Below, one piece after another: positions 47,012 to 58,489 of a stretch of DNA of 64,000 nt (positions are counted from its first letter, which is position 1; every line of letters begins with the position of its first letter). Made by a program: the position numbers and the translations under genes. The DNA lies in contig SCFE01000001.1 in assembly GCA_004352715.1 (NCBI GenBank), positions 2,340,567 through 2,404,566 on the forward strand, read 5' to 3'. The notes below the pieces were generated by a model that was given only the letters and a program-made list of their open reading frames with translations, was not told the origin of the DNA and did no database searches. The stretch comes from Hofstenia miamia (taxonomy: Eukaryota > Xenacoelomorpha > Acoela).

Positions 47012-47337
47012 GAAGTCTTCCATTTTAGGTCGTACTAGAATCGGACACCAAGCAGTTTCGCTGAAGCAACTAGCGCAACCTTTTTCTCATCGATGAGCTC
47101 TTCATCAGGTAATTGTTGTTCCTGTAGAAAACAAATTAATAGCTCCTTTGTTTTCGCAACATTGAGCACGGCTTCATTATTGCTGCACCAAGATAGTACC
47201 ATGTCGGTGATGTTGCAAAACCCGAGATTCCCTTTATTAAAATAGTGCCAAGCAGTTGTGTCATCTACAAACTTCATCCTTAGCAATTTTGAATTTATGG
47301 TTTTCGATCGATTTTTTTTAGAAATGATTTCATTCAT
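47012..47337 (-). pseudogene. CR1-like LINE, catalytic part (right of gap)
   Basis: The minus strand reads MKFVDDTTAWHYFNKGN, containing the FVDD catalytic box of LINE reverse transcriptases, then NNEAVLNVAKTKELLICF and SAKLLGVRF. One TAG stop near 47035 follows, after which the same frame continues YDLKWKTSVQD into the copy at 44541. Apart from that stop this section is open, so the insertion is younger than the other LINE remnants in the window. Confidence 0.8.
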
Positions 47338-48737
47338 AATTTCGATGTCGATTTTTTCAGAAATCTTTGTACATGGTTTCCATGCTTAAAACTTTGGGTG
47401 TATTATACACTGTTTAAAACCGTGTTTTAAACATGTTTTTAATGAGTATTTTTTAGAATGTTTTGGAATGTAATTTTTCGAACTCCTCCAATCGTACTTT
47501 TACAACTAACTTTCTCCCGGAAAAAAATTATAATTGGAGTTTTGCTTATCTGCATGAAAAGAAAAATGAATGTTGATGAGTTTATTCAATGTTTGCTGCT
47601 GGAGATGCTTTCAGCAAAATTTTGGTGTCTTGAAGTGACTTGGTATAAGACAAAAAAGCATTGTTTTAGGCTCCTAAAACGTTTTAAAACACAATTCTTC
47701 CAACACTGTTGTTGGTAGGTTCGGAGGCAGCATGTGGCAAAAATAGCGCTTTTTCAAACAAATTAAAAAAGACATTAACATGTATATTTTATCTAGCACA
47801 GTCACAATATGATACCTTCAATATTAGCAGTCGATGTTACTGTATAATGCCCCACTAAAGCAATGTCACCTCGTCACGGTGTGACTAAAAATTCGATCGG
47901 AATTATTTCGATTTTTAGTTCTTAATTGATTCAAAATTTCGATCGATATAAAACGTCGCATATTAATATTAAGATAGCAATCAGAATCGAATTTTGTACC
48001 CCATCGCATGACAAAAAATGAATTTTGAAATTTGAATCCTTTTCAAACTTTGATTTAAATATTTGAATATCCTTTTTTTTGAAAGTTTGATTCGAAATTT
48101 GAAAGTATGAAGTGATGTCATTATATCTTTCACAAATGCCATTTAAAATTTGGGTCAATACATTCAGATTACTTATTAAAAAATGAATAAATTACTTCTA
48201 CGTTTTTAAAAGAAATGTGCTTTGTTTACTACAAAGAAAATTAAATTGAATTTATTTAGAAGTTGCATTTTATTAACCCTTCCTTATCGCTCACAATGTT
48301 GGTGGCCATCACATAGAAAATTTCAGATCTTAAAAAATTTCCAGAAGACATTTTGCATTGCATGCAAAGCAAAACTTATTGTTAATGATACAATTTTATC
48401 TATAACACGGCAATTTCTTTAAAGTTTTGACAATATTCTCTTTGGGAAGACTACAATAACGGCATCTAATTATCTTAATTATGAAGTACAAATTATAAGT
48501 ACAAAATTATCTTCAAATAAATTATTTATAGTTCTCAAATCAAAAAGATTTTTATTTATCAAATTATTCTGATAGGATATTGCATTTGGCGAATTACATG
48601 ATCTTAATTAATTATTAATATATACATTCATTTACGTCATCGAATTCTTAAAAGAAAATTAAAGGAGTTCTTTGAAAATTTTGTAAGAACAAAACATTAC
48701 AGAGATAATATGTGCACAATGTAGACAATTTAGATCT
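47338..48737. other. Sequence shared with the inserted contig; LINE scrap at 48222-48422 (+)
   Basis: No intact gene. The 48222-48422 plus-strand frame encodes a LINE C-terminal-like piece (LFRSCILLTLPYRSQCWWPS then FQILKNFQKTF), without catalytic domains or an ATG start. Confidence 0.5.
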
Positions 48738-48845
48738 GTGAATAAATATATTAGTTTTTATATTATAACCTTATTTTTGGTAATTTTGGTTATTTGTGAA
48801 GATATTTTCAATGGAAGTGGCGATTTAAAGGAGTCATTAACTGGT
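48738..48845 (+). other. Possible signal-peptide-like exon, weak
   Basis: A frame runs through a hydrophobic stretch (ISFYIITLFLVILVICEDIF), then NGSGDLKESLT, to a strong donor G|GTAAGT at about 48843-48845. It looks like a secretory first exon, but the frame opens at GTG, no in-frame ATG follows the upstream TAA, and AT-rich DNA easily yields hydrophobic strings. It is where the duplicate 46542 diverges. Kept as a low-confidence note. Confidence 0.15.
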
Positions 48846-48849
48846 AAGT

Positions 48850-50325
48850 TGAACATACCTAGGCTCTTTCGAATTTCATTTGCTAATAGAAGGGGGGGGG
48901 CGTCATCGAAAACTGTGTGCAACCAGAAATATCCTTGGAAGTTTGTAATGATATGCATATCTTAGATTGGAGCAGCACTTCTGTACTTGTGTTTTTCACT
49001 ACAAGAATGCACTAAATCCGACACACCTTGCAATTTGAATATTCGTAAACAACTGCTACAAGAATAATTAACTTGCAATTTATTTTATTCTTCTGCTTTG
49101 AAATTGGTGGACAACATGTATAATAAATGTGCATGGGAACTTAAATATGTTTCAAAAACTCAGAATTTTCAAAGAAAAATAGTAAATCTTTTCAACAGTT
49201 TCAGGCACAGAAATACGCTTTAATAACAATTTTCAACATTGCATTCAAGCATGATCCCTAATACACATGTACTGTACAGACTCACGATTTACAAATTTCC
49301 TAACAGGCTTGGGGAAAATTCTTTGTAAAAAAGGAAAAAAGGACGCGAGGTTAACATGGAGATCTTGATTTCTTTTGTTAGACAATGCAGAAATTTTCAT
49401 TAATTCCAATAGACAGTTGAAGGAAATTTGTTGTGAATAACATAATTTTCAAAAAGGCGGTTGTCTTGTAGATGTCGCATTGTGAGAAAATATTCAATGA
49501 CATTTAATTCCAATGAATTTTTCATGAAATAAACAATGAGTCAGGCAGGTAGTGTTTGATCCATGTCTCTGTAATTAGAGTACATTATTTTTTAACAAAC
49601 AAAGCAATGGTTCCAATATTTATTAACAGATGCATAACATATGGATGTACATATTAGGATTTGTGATATCTAGATTCTAAGGTTTTAAGCTTAGGCGTAT
49701 TTTAGCCATTAATTATGCCGTCACAATGACAACTGAAGTGAACAACTAATGCTTAAAAACTAATTCTTCAGTTTGTAACTTCAATATTCATTCAAGTGTA
49801 GCAAAAAAAATGAAACTTGTTTTAGTTTTTACACTTTTGCATAAGTTACTTTTCATGATGTAAATTTAACTACAGACGTCCTTAGTTTGTTTTTGTCCAT
49901 TACAAATTTAAATATTTTTAATTTACAAAATAAGGCTAATCATTGTATAGAATAAATGAAATTATCAGGGTTTAAGAAAGATTTTTTATTTGCGAATACT
50001 ATGTTATTTCATTGTAAAATTTTGAAAAGCATTTTTTAATATATTTTTAGAAAACTAACAAAGCATTTTTAATGATTATATTTGAAATGTAATATATAAA
50101 GGAATGTGTGAAAATTTTTCGAATTGCATTCCACCTTTAGTTATGAAAATCTTTGTTAATATAAAAGCAAATTATTGAAAAGTTGTAAGAAAATTCAAAG
50201 CATTTAGTTATTAACCCCAAAGGAAAGATCAATAAACCGACGTCACTGCAATGAAATAGTTGCCACTATTCACAAACGTAATATAACTTTATCGAACTTG
50301 CTAAATGATTAATGAAGATTCTTAC
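48850..50325. other. Spacer; part duplicated at 57.3 kb
   Basis: No gene seen. About 49150-49330 aligns by eye with 57330-57520 (AGAATTTTCAAAGAAAA, TTTCAACATTGCATT, TAGGCTTGG-AAA and ATTCTTTGTAAA blocks in order). A G8 run lies at 48893-48900. Confidence 0.45.
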
Positions 50326-50501
50326 TATGAAATGTGCTCCTACTACAAAAGCATCATTTGTCGTTGGTGTCTTGTTGTAGCAAAATTTTCTTTTGACTAG
50401 GCTACAGTTTTGCAAACAATGAAATTCACTCCATTCTTCCCAAGTATTCTCGCCAGGACAACAACAAGACATTTTTTCTTCCAGACGGATATTATTGCAT
50501 T
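50326..50501 (-). CDS. Internal exon encoding a TSP1 repeat
   Basis: The minus-strand exon lies between an acceptor (AATCTTAG, TAG at 50502-50504) and a donor (GTAAGAATC, 50325 downward). It encodes about 58 residues: ECNNIRLEEKMSCCCPGEN, then TWEEWSEFHC, LQNCSLVKRKFCYNK and TPTTNDAFVVGAHFI. The W-x-x-W-S-x-x-x-C ... C ... KRK-x-C pattern is the thrombospondin type-1 repeat, and NCS is a possible N-glycosylation site. It ends in phase 0 and fits the terminal exon at 46560-46706. The surroundings share an old duplication with the 57-58 kb region, where another TSP1 exon lies. Confidence 0.7.
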
Positions 50502-50535
50502 CTAAGATTTTGAACATGATACAAAAAACAAGCAT

Positions 50536-51286
50536 ATATATATATATAGAAAAACATTCATAATGTGAACTAAATTGCTAAATAGCAAAGATTGAAATTA
50601 TTTCGATTTAATGCGAAATTCATTTGTTCAATAAGAAAGTTTGAATACAGACTCCTTTCAAAAAGTCAAATGCCTAAAATAGGTTTTTTGCTTTGTTAAA
50701 GATCCCAAAGAGATTAGCGATGAAAAAAATGTTTCCTTAGCCAAAGTTTTCCTTGTGGATAGCTGCATATTAACCAAAAAAGTCCTACTAATTAAATAAC
50801 AATAAAATAATATCATTAGGGTCATATTGAAAACCTACCATGTATCAAATCGTAGCAAGAGTTAAACAAACAGATTATATATTTAATATTTATTAGTTCT
50901 AAGAATCTCAAGGTGGTTTAGAGCCTAATGGTATCAATAAGAACTGAGACTAGCATTTTGAAGAAATGTAGTACTTGATTCATTAACTAAAATCATTCTA
51001 TTTATAACTAATCCAAGCCTTCAAAGATGCAACACTCCCGCTTTACAAAGGAAAAAAAGCAATTTTTTAAACAATGATGATTTTAACTCAATGAGCTGAT
51101 GCTAATTGTATTGTTAGTGTGTTCCCTAACAGGGCCTACTTCCTTAATTAGCGGGGCTGTCCTACATATAATTATTTGGTTCTAAATATATGACTATCGT
51201 ACTCACAACCTGACCACAATAATGTAAAAATGTGTATTTTCAATCTGACAATAGAAGCAAATTCCCTAGATAAAAATTGTCTACAT
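50536..51286. other. No gene seen
   Basis: AT-rich; probably intron or flank of the TSP1 gene. Confidence 0.35.
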
Positions 51287-51440
51287 CAGTGGCGGCGGAA
51301 TGATTTTTCGTTACGGGCAATGTACATTTATTACCTAACATACTAATTAAGAGGACTTTTACTGTTCAAGAGGGCTTTCTGAAAATTCAATTTTGGGGAG
51401 GGGGTAACTGCCCCCTATCCACGTGCATGCGCCGCCTCTC
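51287..51440. mobile_element. Small hAT-like MITE, diverged
   Basis: The ends CAGTGGCGGCGG (51287) and, reversed, GAGAGGCGGCGC (51440) form short inverted termini. The flanking 8-mers GTCTACAT and TTTTACAC agree at five positions. There is no coding. The terminal motif CAGTGGCGG is common among hAT MITEs. The assignment is tentative because the duplication is imperfect. Confidence 0.4.
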
Positions 51441-54400
51441 TTTTACACATATTACTATCTATAGGTATTTGATGGGAACTAAATGAAATGAAATATGCAA
51501 TATAAAATTTATAATAGCATAATGATATTCACCTATGCTAAGGGGGTCTTAGGGTAGCCAAAGTCAAGGTAACTATAATATTTTTTACATAAACCAGGAT
51601 TACATAAAAAGAGGTATATTCTAGCGCAATACAAAACTTTTTTAAAAAACAATTTAAAGTAACAAATTCAAAAAAGGAACAATTTAGCTTTATCAGCTAC
51701 TAATTAATTGACACCTGACAATTTCACTACCTGCTGCTTAATGAATTAATTAGGGCCATGTTCTCTTGGTGTTAATCGATGATGAATCATTTATTAACCA
51801 AGAAGGTTTCTTTGTAAGCTTAGTAAGCTTATAGTTTTTAGTGCTTGAAGAGGTTTTATACAACGTTTCAGCAATTACTGCTTTACATATACATTTTTCT
51901 ATGATATTTCATGCTAATGTGCATACATCGACAAAATATTAATAAATAGATGCACATGCTCTGGTAAAGTAAAGTTTTTTTCAAAATCACTAATAGAATT
52001 TGTATATGCGAGTTATGTCCTAACGTCTGTAATACATTTAAAAGTATAATTTTTCGAAGCTCGAGTTGGCTTTTAAAATATACTTATATTCTTTAAAATA
52101 ATAATTAATATAATCTAATCATACTAAAGAATTTATTAATTTTTTTTGCAAAGTTGAAGTATATATTTTAATAATCTAGTAGCAACTTCATTTGCACCAC
52201 ATTGCAATTTTACATAATTAAAGAGATTTCAATACATTTCTTAAAATGCGATATAATTGCACACAAGGGCGCTCGCTGATTAATCCCACGAAATTTTATC
52301 ACAACTGCTTAGTTACTGATGTGATACTCACATTTTTAAAAAATACTTTTAAGGGTATGGTAGTTGATTTAAGGTTACAGATTGGAGTTTTTGTTTCCCA
52401 AGAGTTCCTGTCGGGACAGCGGGACAGCAAACGTTATATCGGAACGTATGGGCAGCAGGTCTAAGTTCAGCTTTCGGCAGGTATTTGATAAATTCATTAT
52501 AACTCTGAAATCAAACAATTGGAAAAATCATATACCTAACCTGTATCTACTTTCATAGAAAAGACTCATCTGAACATAGAAACTGGTAGTTGTTTCTACT
52601 ACTCCGCACACGATCATTTAGCGTTCCACATAAAATCAAACTGATGATAAATCATAAAATAAATCTAAGATCTATCTTGTATCAAACATTTTTTGTTTGT
52701 TTCTACTTATGTCAAATTGTGCAAACAAATTTGCAAATAACCCGTTGTCATTGTTGAGATCCATGTGGGAAGTTCTTAATTTGCAATCCATGTCTTATAT
52801 AGATTACAAAGGCATATTAACTTACACTAGTGCTCTAGTTCACAAATTCTCAAGCATGCTAATCATTTAAGATTACAGCTTTTTCTCCCTATTCGTGCAA
52901 CCACGCTTTTTGAGAAGTTACCTGCTTCTGACTGCTACTCTATGCATTTGAGCTAATCATAGGAATGCACACTTAGCAAAGTGTGTATTCCAAGCTTATT
53001 ATTACCATGCGTTCTTATTAAACTATCTACCTCAAGGGTGCACTACGGGGGGGGGGGCGCACGGGGACAACGTCTCCTTACTTATTTTTAAACTTTTAAG
53101 GGAGGCAATTCTTATATTGTTTTACATCGAACAATTTGATGCAGAATTGACATCACACTTGAATTAAACAATTAATTAACATCTTTTGCAAGTATTCTAT
53201 TCCATGGTTGTCAGTTTTGAAGCACCAGTATCAAGTAATTGAAAGACTTGACATCTTGTCTATATTTAAAACTTTTGAATATGATTTTGACGATTGCAAT
53301 AAATTTGTGTTTCTCAACACAAACTTCATTACATAATTCTAGCTTTACAGCATTGCACAGATTGAACAGCTTTGAATTTTCATATTTAACGTATATAGCC
53401 ATGTTACTCTTGACTTGATATAAAATGTTATGTCACAATGCTTATCTAATATTGATGAAATAAAGATTTTTGCAACTAATGTGCTACTTAGGCATAAAAT
53501 ATATAAATAAAGTGCTAAACCTTTTTTTACATATCTGCATCAATAGCACTAAGTGAAATTATATTTAATTTAGCATGCTGTTTAATTGTCAAGGCTATTA
53601 ATGGGAAGGTTGTCGCAGAATTGTGCATCTTGAGGGAATGAGGGGTAGCAAGACTAAATGGTATTTCAAAATCCATGGTCTTCACTTGCTTCAAACCGGC
53701 TAAGTTCTTAAGCTCAAATTTTGAAATGGCTGTGTATGGCATGTCAATACTATTTGTGTAAACAATTTAGAATTTTTTTTGCAAATTTTCAGAAATTTTA
53801 GGCCTTATTGAAAATAATTTTTTCCGCAAAGTGACGATGCAATTTTTTAAGTATCTTGAGCCCTCTGGTATTGAGGTGGATGCGTGGCTCTTTTGAATTC
53901 GATTAAGTTGAATTTTACTAGGAATGCTAAAATAAGTTATATAAAAATTTTTATTTTTCTATACATAATATGGATTGCGTTTTTAAAGTAATCAACTCTA
54001 TAAGATTGCATTTTACATTGTTTTTTAATAAAATTTTTAGAGAAAAGTCCATTGTGTTGAGGCACGGTTTGATGAGGTTGAGAGAAATTTTCAAATACTA
54101 CAATGTGTCTAAAAATAACTGTTAAATTCATTTTCATTTATTTAGAACTACTAAGGGCAATGGAGAACTCTAACTAACCCCTACATTACATGTATACAAA
54201 CATGACTATGCCATGTTTATTTGATTCCTTAGCTTACACATCTATCAACTAGCATTAATGCAAGAAGGAAAACTCTAAAATTATGGTAACTTTTTAAGTG
54301 CAAACTTTGATAAGAAAGATGTTGTAAAAAAACCACAAAATTCCAGATTCAAATTTGATTTTACTGGTTAAAGCTTCTTGTGGATTTTCTCTCAAGTGTG

Positions 54401-57400
54401 AAATAATTCTTATGAGTGTCACCACTCACTAATGGGGGGAATGGGCCAATGAAAGACCAGTGTATTCAAAGTTGTAAGATCAAGGAGAAGAAAATCACAC
54501 ATCAAGCATCTGTGCCATGACATCAATTTTACCAAAAAAATTTAGGTGTGATGCATCAAGTTGTAGATGCTATGAGAGCATAGATTCTATCCACATTGGT
54601 CTTAGAATTTCTTTCATATTGATCAAATAACAACTCATTTGCTGTTATGTACCGGCAGCATAGCAGCCCGTAATGGAGGTTCAATTGGTGAGACAACATA
54701 AGTAGTTATTGCACTATCAATGTTTTCGGTGGTTTTATTAACCCTAATTCTCACAAACTTTTTTGTGTACTTTGGGTTCACAATGGGTAAAAATACCTAA
54801 GCTTTTTTTTGATATTGTAATGCTACTGTCATGAGGTTTGGCAAAAAGTTTAAAAAAATCCAAAAAACATTTTTATACAGACATTTTGCTAAGAGATATC
54901 TTATGTCAAAGTGATTATTATTTTTGGGCAAATTTTAATCTTTGTCTATTCAGAGTACAAATTATAAGGTCTAGTAATAACTTAAGGCACATTAGTTTGT
55001 AGTTATTAATGCTGATGTCAGCATTTTTTGTAAAAGTACAGTTTATATATTTCTATATTAAAGTAAATGTTGACAAAATAGTCATAATTCCCAACAAAAA
55101 TGTTTTCCCTTGAAATTTTCTCAGAATGAGTTAAACAAAATTTAATGCTGTGAAAAGTTCAGTCAACTTTTCAAATTTGATATAAAAAAAGCTATTAATT
55201 AAAATTCACATGAGGGGAGGGGTAAATTTACCCTCTTGTGAAGAATAGGGTTAAGTAGAGTCTTATTAATTACATTACAAAATGATCAATCATTGAAATT
55301 CAATTTATTATTAAACTCATCTGTGGTTATGTTGACATTAGATCTATGTAAACAATATTTCTAGGGCTATTTTGAACTGGGAGCTCATCAGGCATTTTCT
55401 GATAAAAAATCAGCAACATTTTATATAACACTTGAAGTAGCTTTACTATTATGACTATCAACATTATTCTCAAGAGGAACAAGATTGGGGGTTATATTGC
55501 ACTAGCTGTCGCAAATGACTCAAGTTTGTTGTGAGTTGATCTACCTGATTCAACAAATTAATGTAAAGTCTTAGTTTGCAAACGTTATTTTTGACCCTGT
55601 TATTTTACATCTTCATTCTGTTTGATCGAGTCAAATTTGATTGTTCTATTTTGAAGTAAGGTGGCACAACAGAGTAAGGTAAATTGCACTAATTGTTTGA
55701 AAATGTTATATCTATCTTTGAAATAAATGTTGTTTTGATATTGATAGAGATTCAATTACAAATTGCTATTGTTTTATTATTAATATCAGATCAATTTAAT
55801 TCTCCTAGCCTAAAAGCTGCTACCCAAGCACCATTCTTTTTGCATTTGGAATCGAAAAAAGATTTCTGAATCCACCTCTAATTATGAGTATATGAACTAA
55901 AAACTTATAATGAACATAAATAATAAGTGATTTTCCAAATATTGTATATCATAATTTCATTAATCCATTTAATTACAACTTTTTTAACAATAAAACTGTT
56001 GGACTTGTAATATTATTTTACATCTATGCATTTGCTTAGCCTTTTCCATATGTTTTGTAATCTGTAACTTTTCAAAAAATAACATCATATTCAAATTATA
56101 ACATAAATTATCCTGTCCACTAAAAGCAAATATTCTGTTTTACCAACGTCATTAAGTACCATTCAAATGAAAAGCATCACTGTAAATTGATTAAGAATGT
56201 TAAAAAGAACAATTATTCTCCGGAATTTTATAACTACAAATTTAGATTGTAATTCGCCACTGCCAATAGTGTGTCAATTCTATTTAATATTTTAAGAAGT
56301 TGTAATTACACTCACATCCATTCGCATCAACAAGAAACTGTCAAAGTTCACATTATCATTCGCAAACTAGGCCATTTGCATCAGCACATGAAAACATGAT
56401 GTAAGCCAAAATACAACAGAAATGATCCAATTTTTTTTCACGCACATACTGCACAAAATGAAAATTTAAAATAATTAGGTTAGATAAAAAAATTCGTATG
56501 CATAACAATAATTTCAATATCAAAATCAAATTTTTTTTGCCAATGCTTTGAGTCTTAACAGCACAAGTATCTCAATTGCCCCCTTGCAAGTCGTCCTTGA
56601 AATCCCGTCAAAGGTTTCCCCTTTTGCTCCTGAAACGCACATGCAACATTTCGCATCTAGCCATGTCGGACATGGTGAATACATGTTCGGCCTCCAATTA
56701 TAATCGCAAAATATCGGCTTTTAAATATTTTGTATTCAAATCATCCACATTCTCAACATAATCCTCGTCAATCCTTGATAAGTAAGCAAAACTATGAAAG
56801 ACAAAAATTTTACTGTTGGATTTATTGTAGAGTTGCTGTCAAAAAGATTTATCAGCGGTTAAATTGTCGTCAAAAATTTTTATAATGGAAGTTATGGACC
56901 AGGTCACGGATAAAATATTTTACCTGCTTATATCATTGGTATGACGTGGCTGAATAATGGTTGGGCGGCCTGTCCAAAAAAGAAAGAGTGGCTGGAAGTT
57001 GCTTAGTGAAGGCAAAATGTGAATATTTTGATATTGTAAAACTAAATAGTTCATTCTATTTCACATTTAGAACATCCTAAATATTCGTTGATTGATGAAG
57101 TCTTCCACCATTCTTAATATTGAAGGTTTTCTTCTAAGGATGCTATCCTGTAAATGATGCCCAATAATAGTGAAACTTCAGTTTCTAATTTTAACCCTTT
57201 GACTAGCTCCGCCTCAAATTTTTTTATTTTCCAAGTGGTGCAGTCTTCCATGAAATGGGTTTGGAATATTTTTGCACATGTCAACAAACAGTAAAATTCT
57301 TTGTTGTTAGGTATGAAGAGAATTTAAATCTTTTTTAAAAATTCGAAATTTTCAAAGAAAACTGGTTAATAGTTTCAACATCCTCAGCCACAACAACATG

Positions 57401-58200
57401 GTCTAATAGTCTAATAGAAATTTCAACATTGCATTAAAGTATTTTCCACAATAGACTTTTAAACATAATAATAGACAGTTTAAAATTTGCTAGTAGGCTT
57501 GGAAAACATTCTTTGTAAATTTGTTTATGGTTAAGTATTACTTTCACAATTTGTAAAATACAATCTGATTGACTTTTGTCAATCCGAGTTGAGCTCATTC
57601 TTTTTCCAAAACAACCCGATTTGCAAATTAACTTAAAATTTCACAATTTTTAGACAATTCGAGAATGTATCGCTTCAGATAAGTTCGAGGCCATTCACAA
57701 ATTTTTTGCTGAAGTCAAAATCTTCTTTTGATGACAAGCAATCCTGTTGAGGAAAAATCGCTTTAACTTTGGGATGATCCTGCTGGAGAATTGAAAACTT
57801 CTTTAAAAATTCAATTGCTTGAACTTAGAATCAAGAAAACCGGCAGCCATTAATCAGAGCACCATTACTTTAATAGTTGAAGATGAATGGCTAATTAAGT
57901 GAGAGCCGTGATGAGCCGTTCAAATATGGTTTGCAGTCGAAACCAAATATTTTTGTTCAAATTGAGTCGCACATGGCAGCCAAAGTATTAATATTAGAAT
58001 GAGCATTTGCAGCAGTACTCATAAATTTCTCAATGGACTACTATACTTTTTGAAGCTACTAATACAGGAATCCGTAAGGAAATTTAATGACAAAAAACTT
58101 AAGGATTTTGTAATTGGCAGTTGAAATTTTACATCTTATTTATTGAATATCCTGAAATACAAAATCAACAGTCAGATTTCTTTAATAAACTCTTAATTCA
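51441..58200. other. Long stretch without a supported gene
   Basis: AT-rich. Minus-strand frames at 53527-53742 and around 54430-54720 and 56560-56760 have somewhat gene-like composition (for example FELKNLAGLKQVKTMDF; TMSDMARCEMLHVRF) but are short, broken and match no family I know; they may be transposon remains. A poly-G run lies near 53047. 57330-57520 duplicates 49150-49330. Confidence 0.4.
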
Positions 58201-58212
58201 ATCAGTACTTAC

Positions 58213-58483
58213 TTGGATTTCCACCGTGAATTGGGATGCAATCCCGTGTTCTTTTGTAGTATCCCAAATGCGGACAACGGCAGTTAGTTTCCCAATCAGA
58301 CCACTCAGACACTTCGAAGTTTGTTTTAAGCTTAGTGTTACAAATGTTGGTTAAGTAAGGCTTTTTCTCCAACCTAGCTACACAACGGATTCCATTATTT
58401 TTTGGCATTGTAATGTGACGCCATAATGATGCATTGACAATGAGTTCTGGAGAAACATAAAGATCCGTGCTTAGTAAGAGACA
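58213..58483 (-). CDS. Internal exon encoding a TSP1-like extracellular module (copy B)
   Basis: A paralogue of 3300-3573. The minus-strand exon runs from an acceptor (CTTTTAG, TAG at 58484-58486) to a donor (GTAAGTACTG, 58212 downward) and is open for about 90 codons. Conserved with copy A are the start (CLLLSTDLYVSPEL), WRHITMPKN-GIRC, NICNTK-KT, and the TSP1 core SEWSDWETNCRCPHLGY, KRTRDC and GGNPS at the donor. Copy B has the more canonical WSDW tryptophan pair. Splice positions and phase are the same in both, so they arose by gene or exon duplication. The exon carrying the last TSP1 cysteines should lie at lower coordinates; I did not find it. Confidence 0.75.
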
Positions 58484-58489
58484 CTAAAA

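Noticed and set aside
56560-56770. Possible TSP-like Cys-rich exon on the minus strand
   Set aside because: Cysteines occur in one frame only, without WxxW or an R-x-R-x-C pattern, and another frame looks equally coding; left as unexplained.
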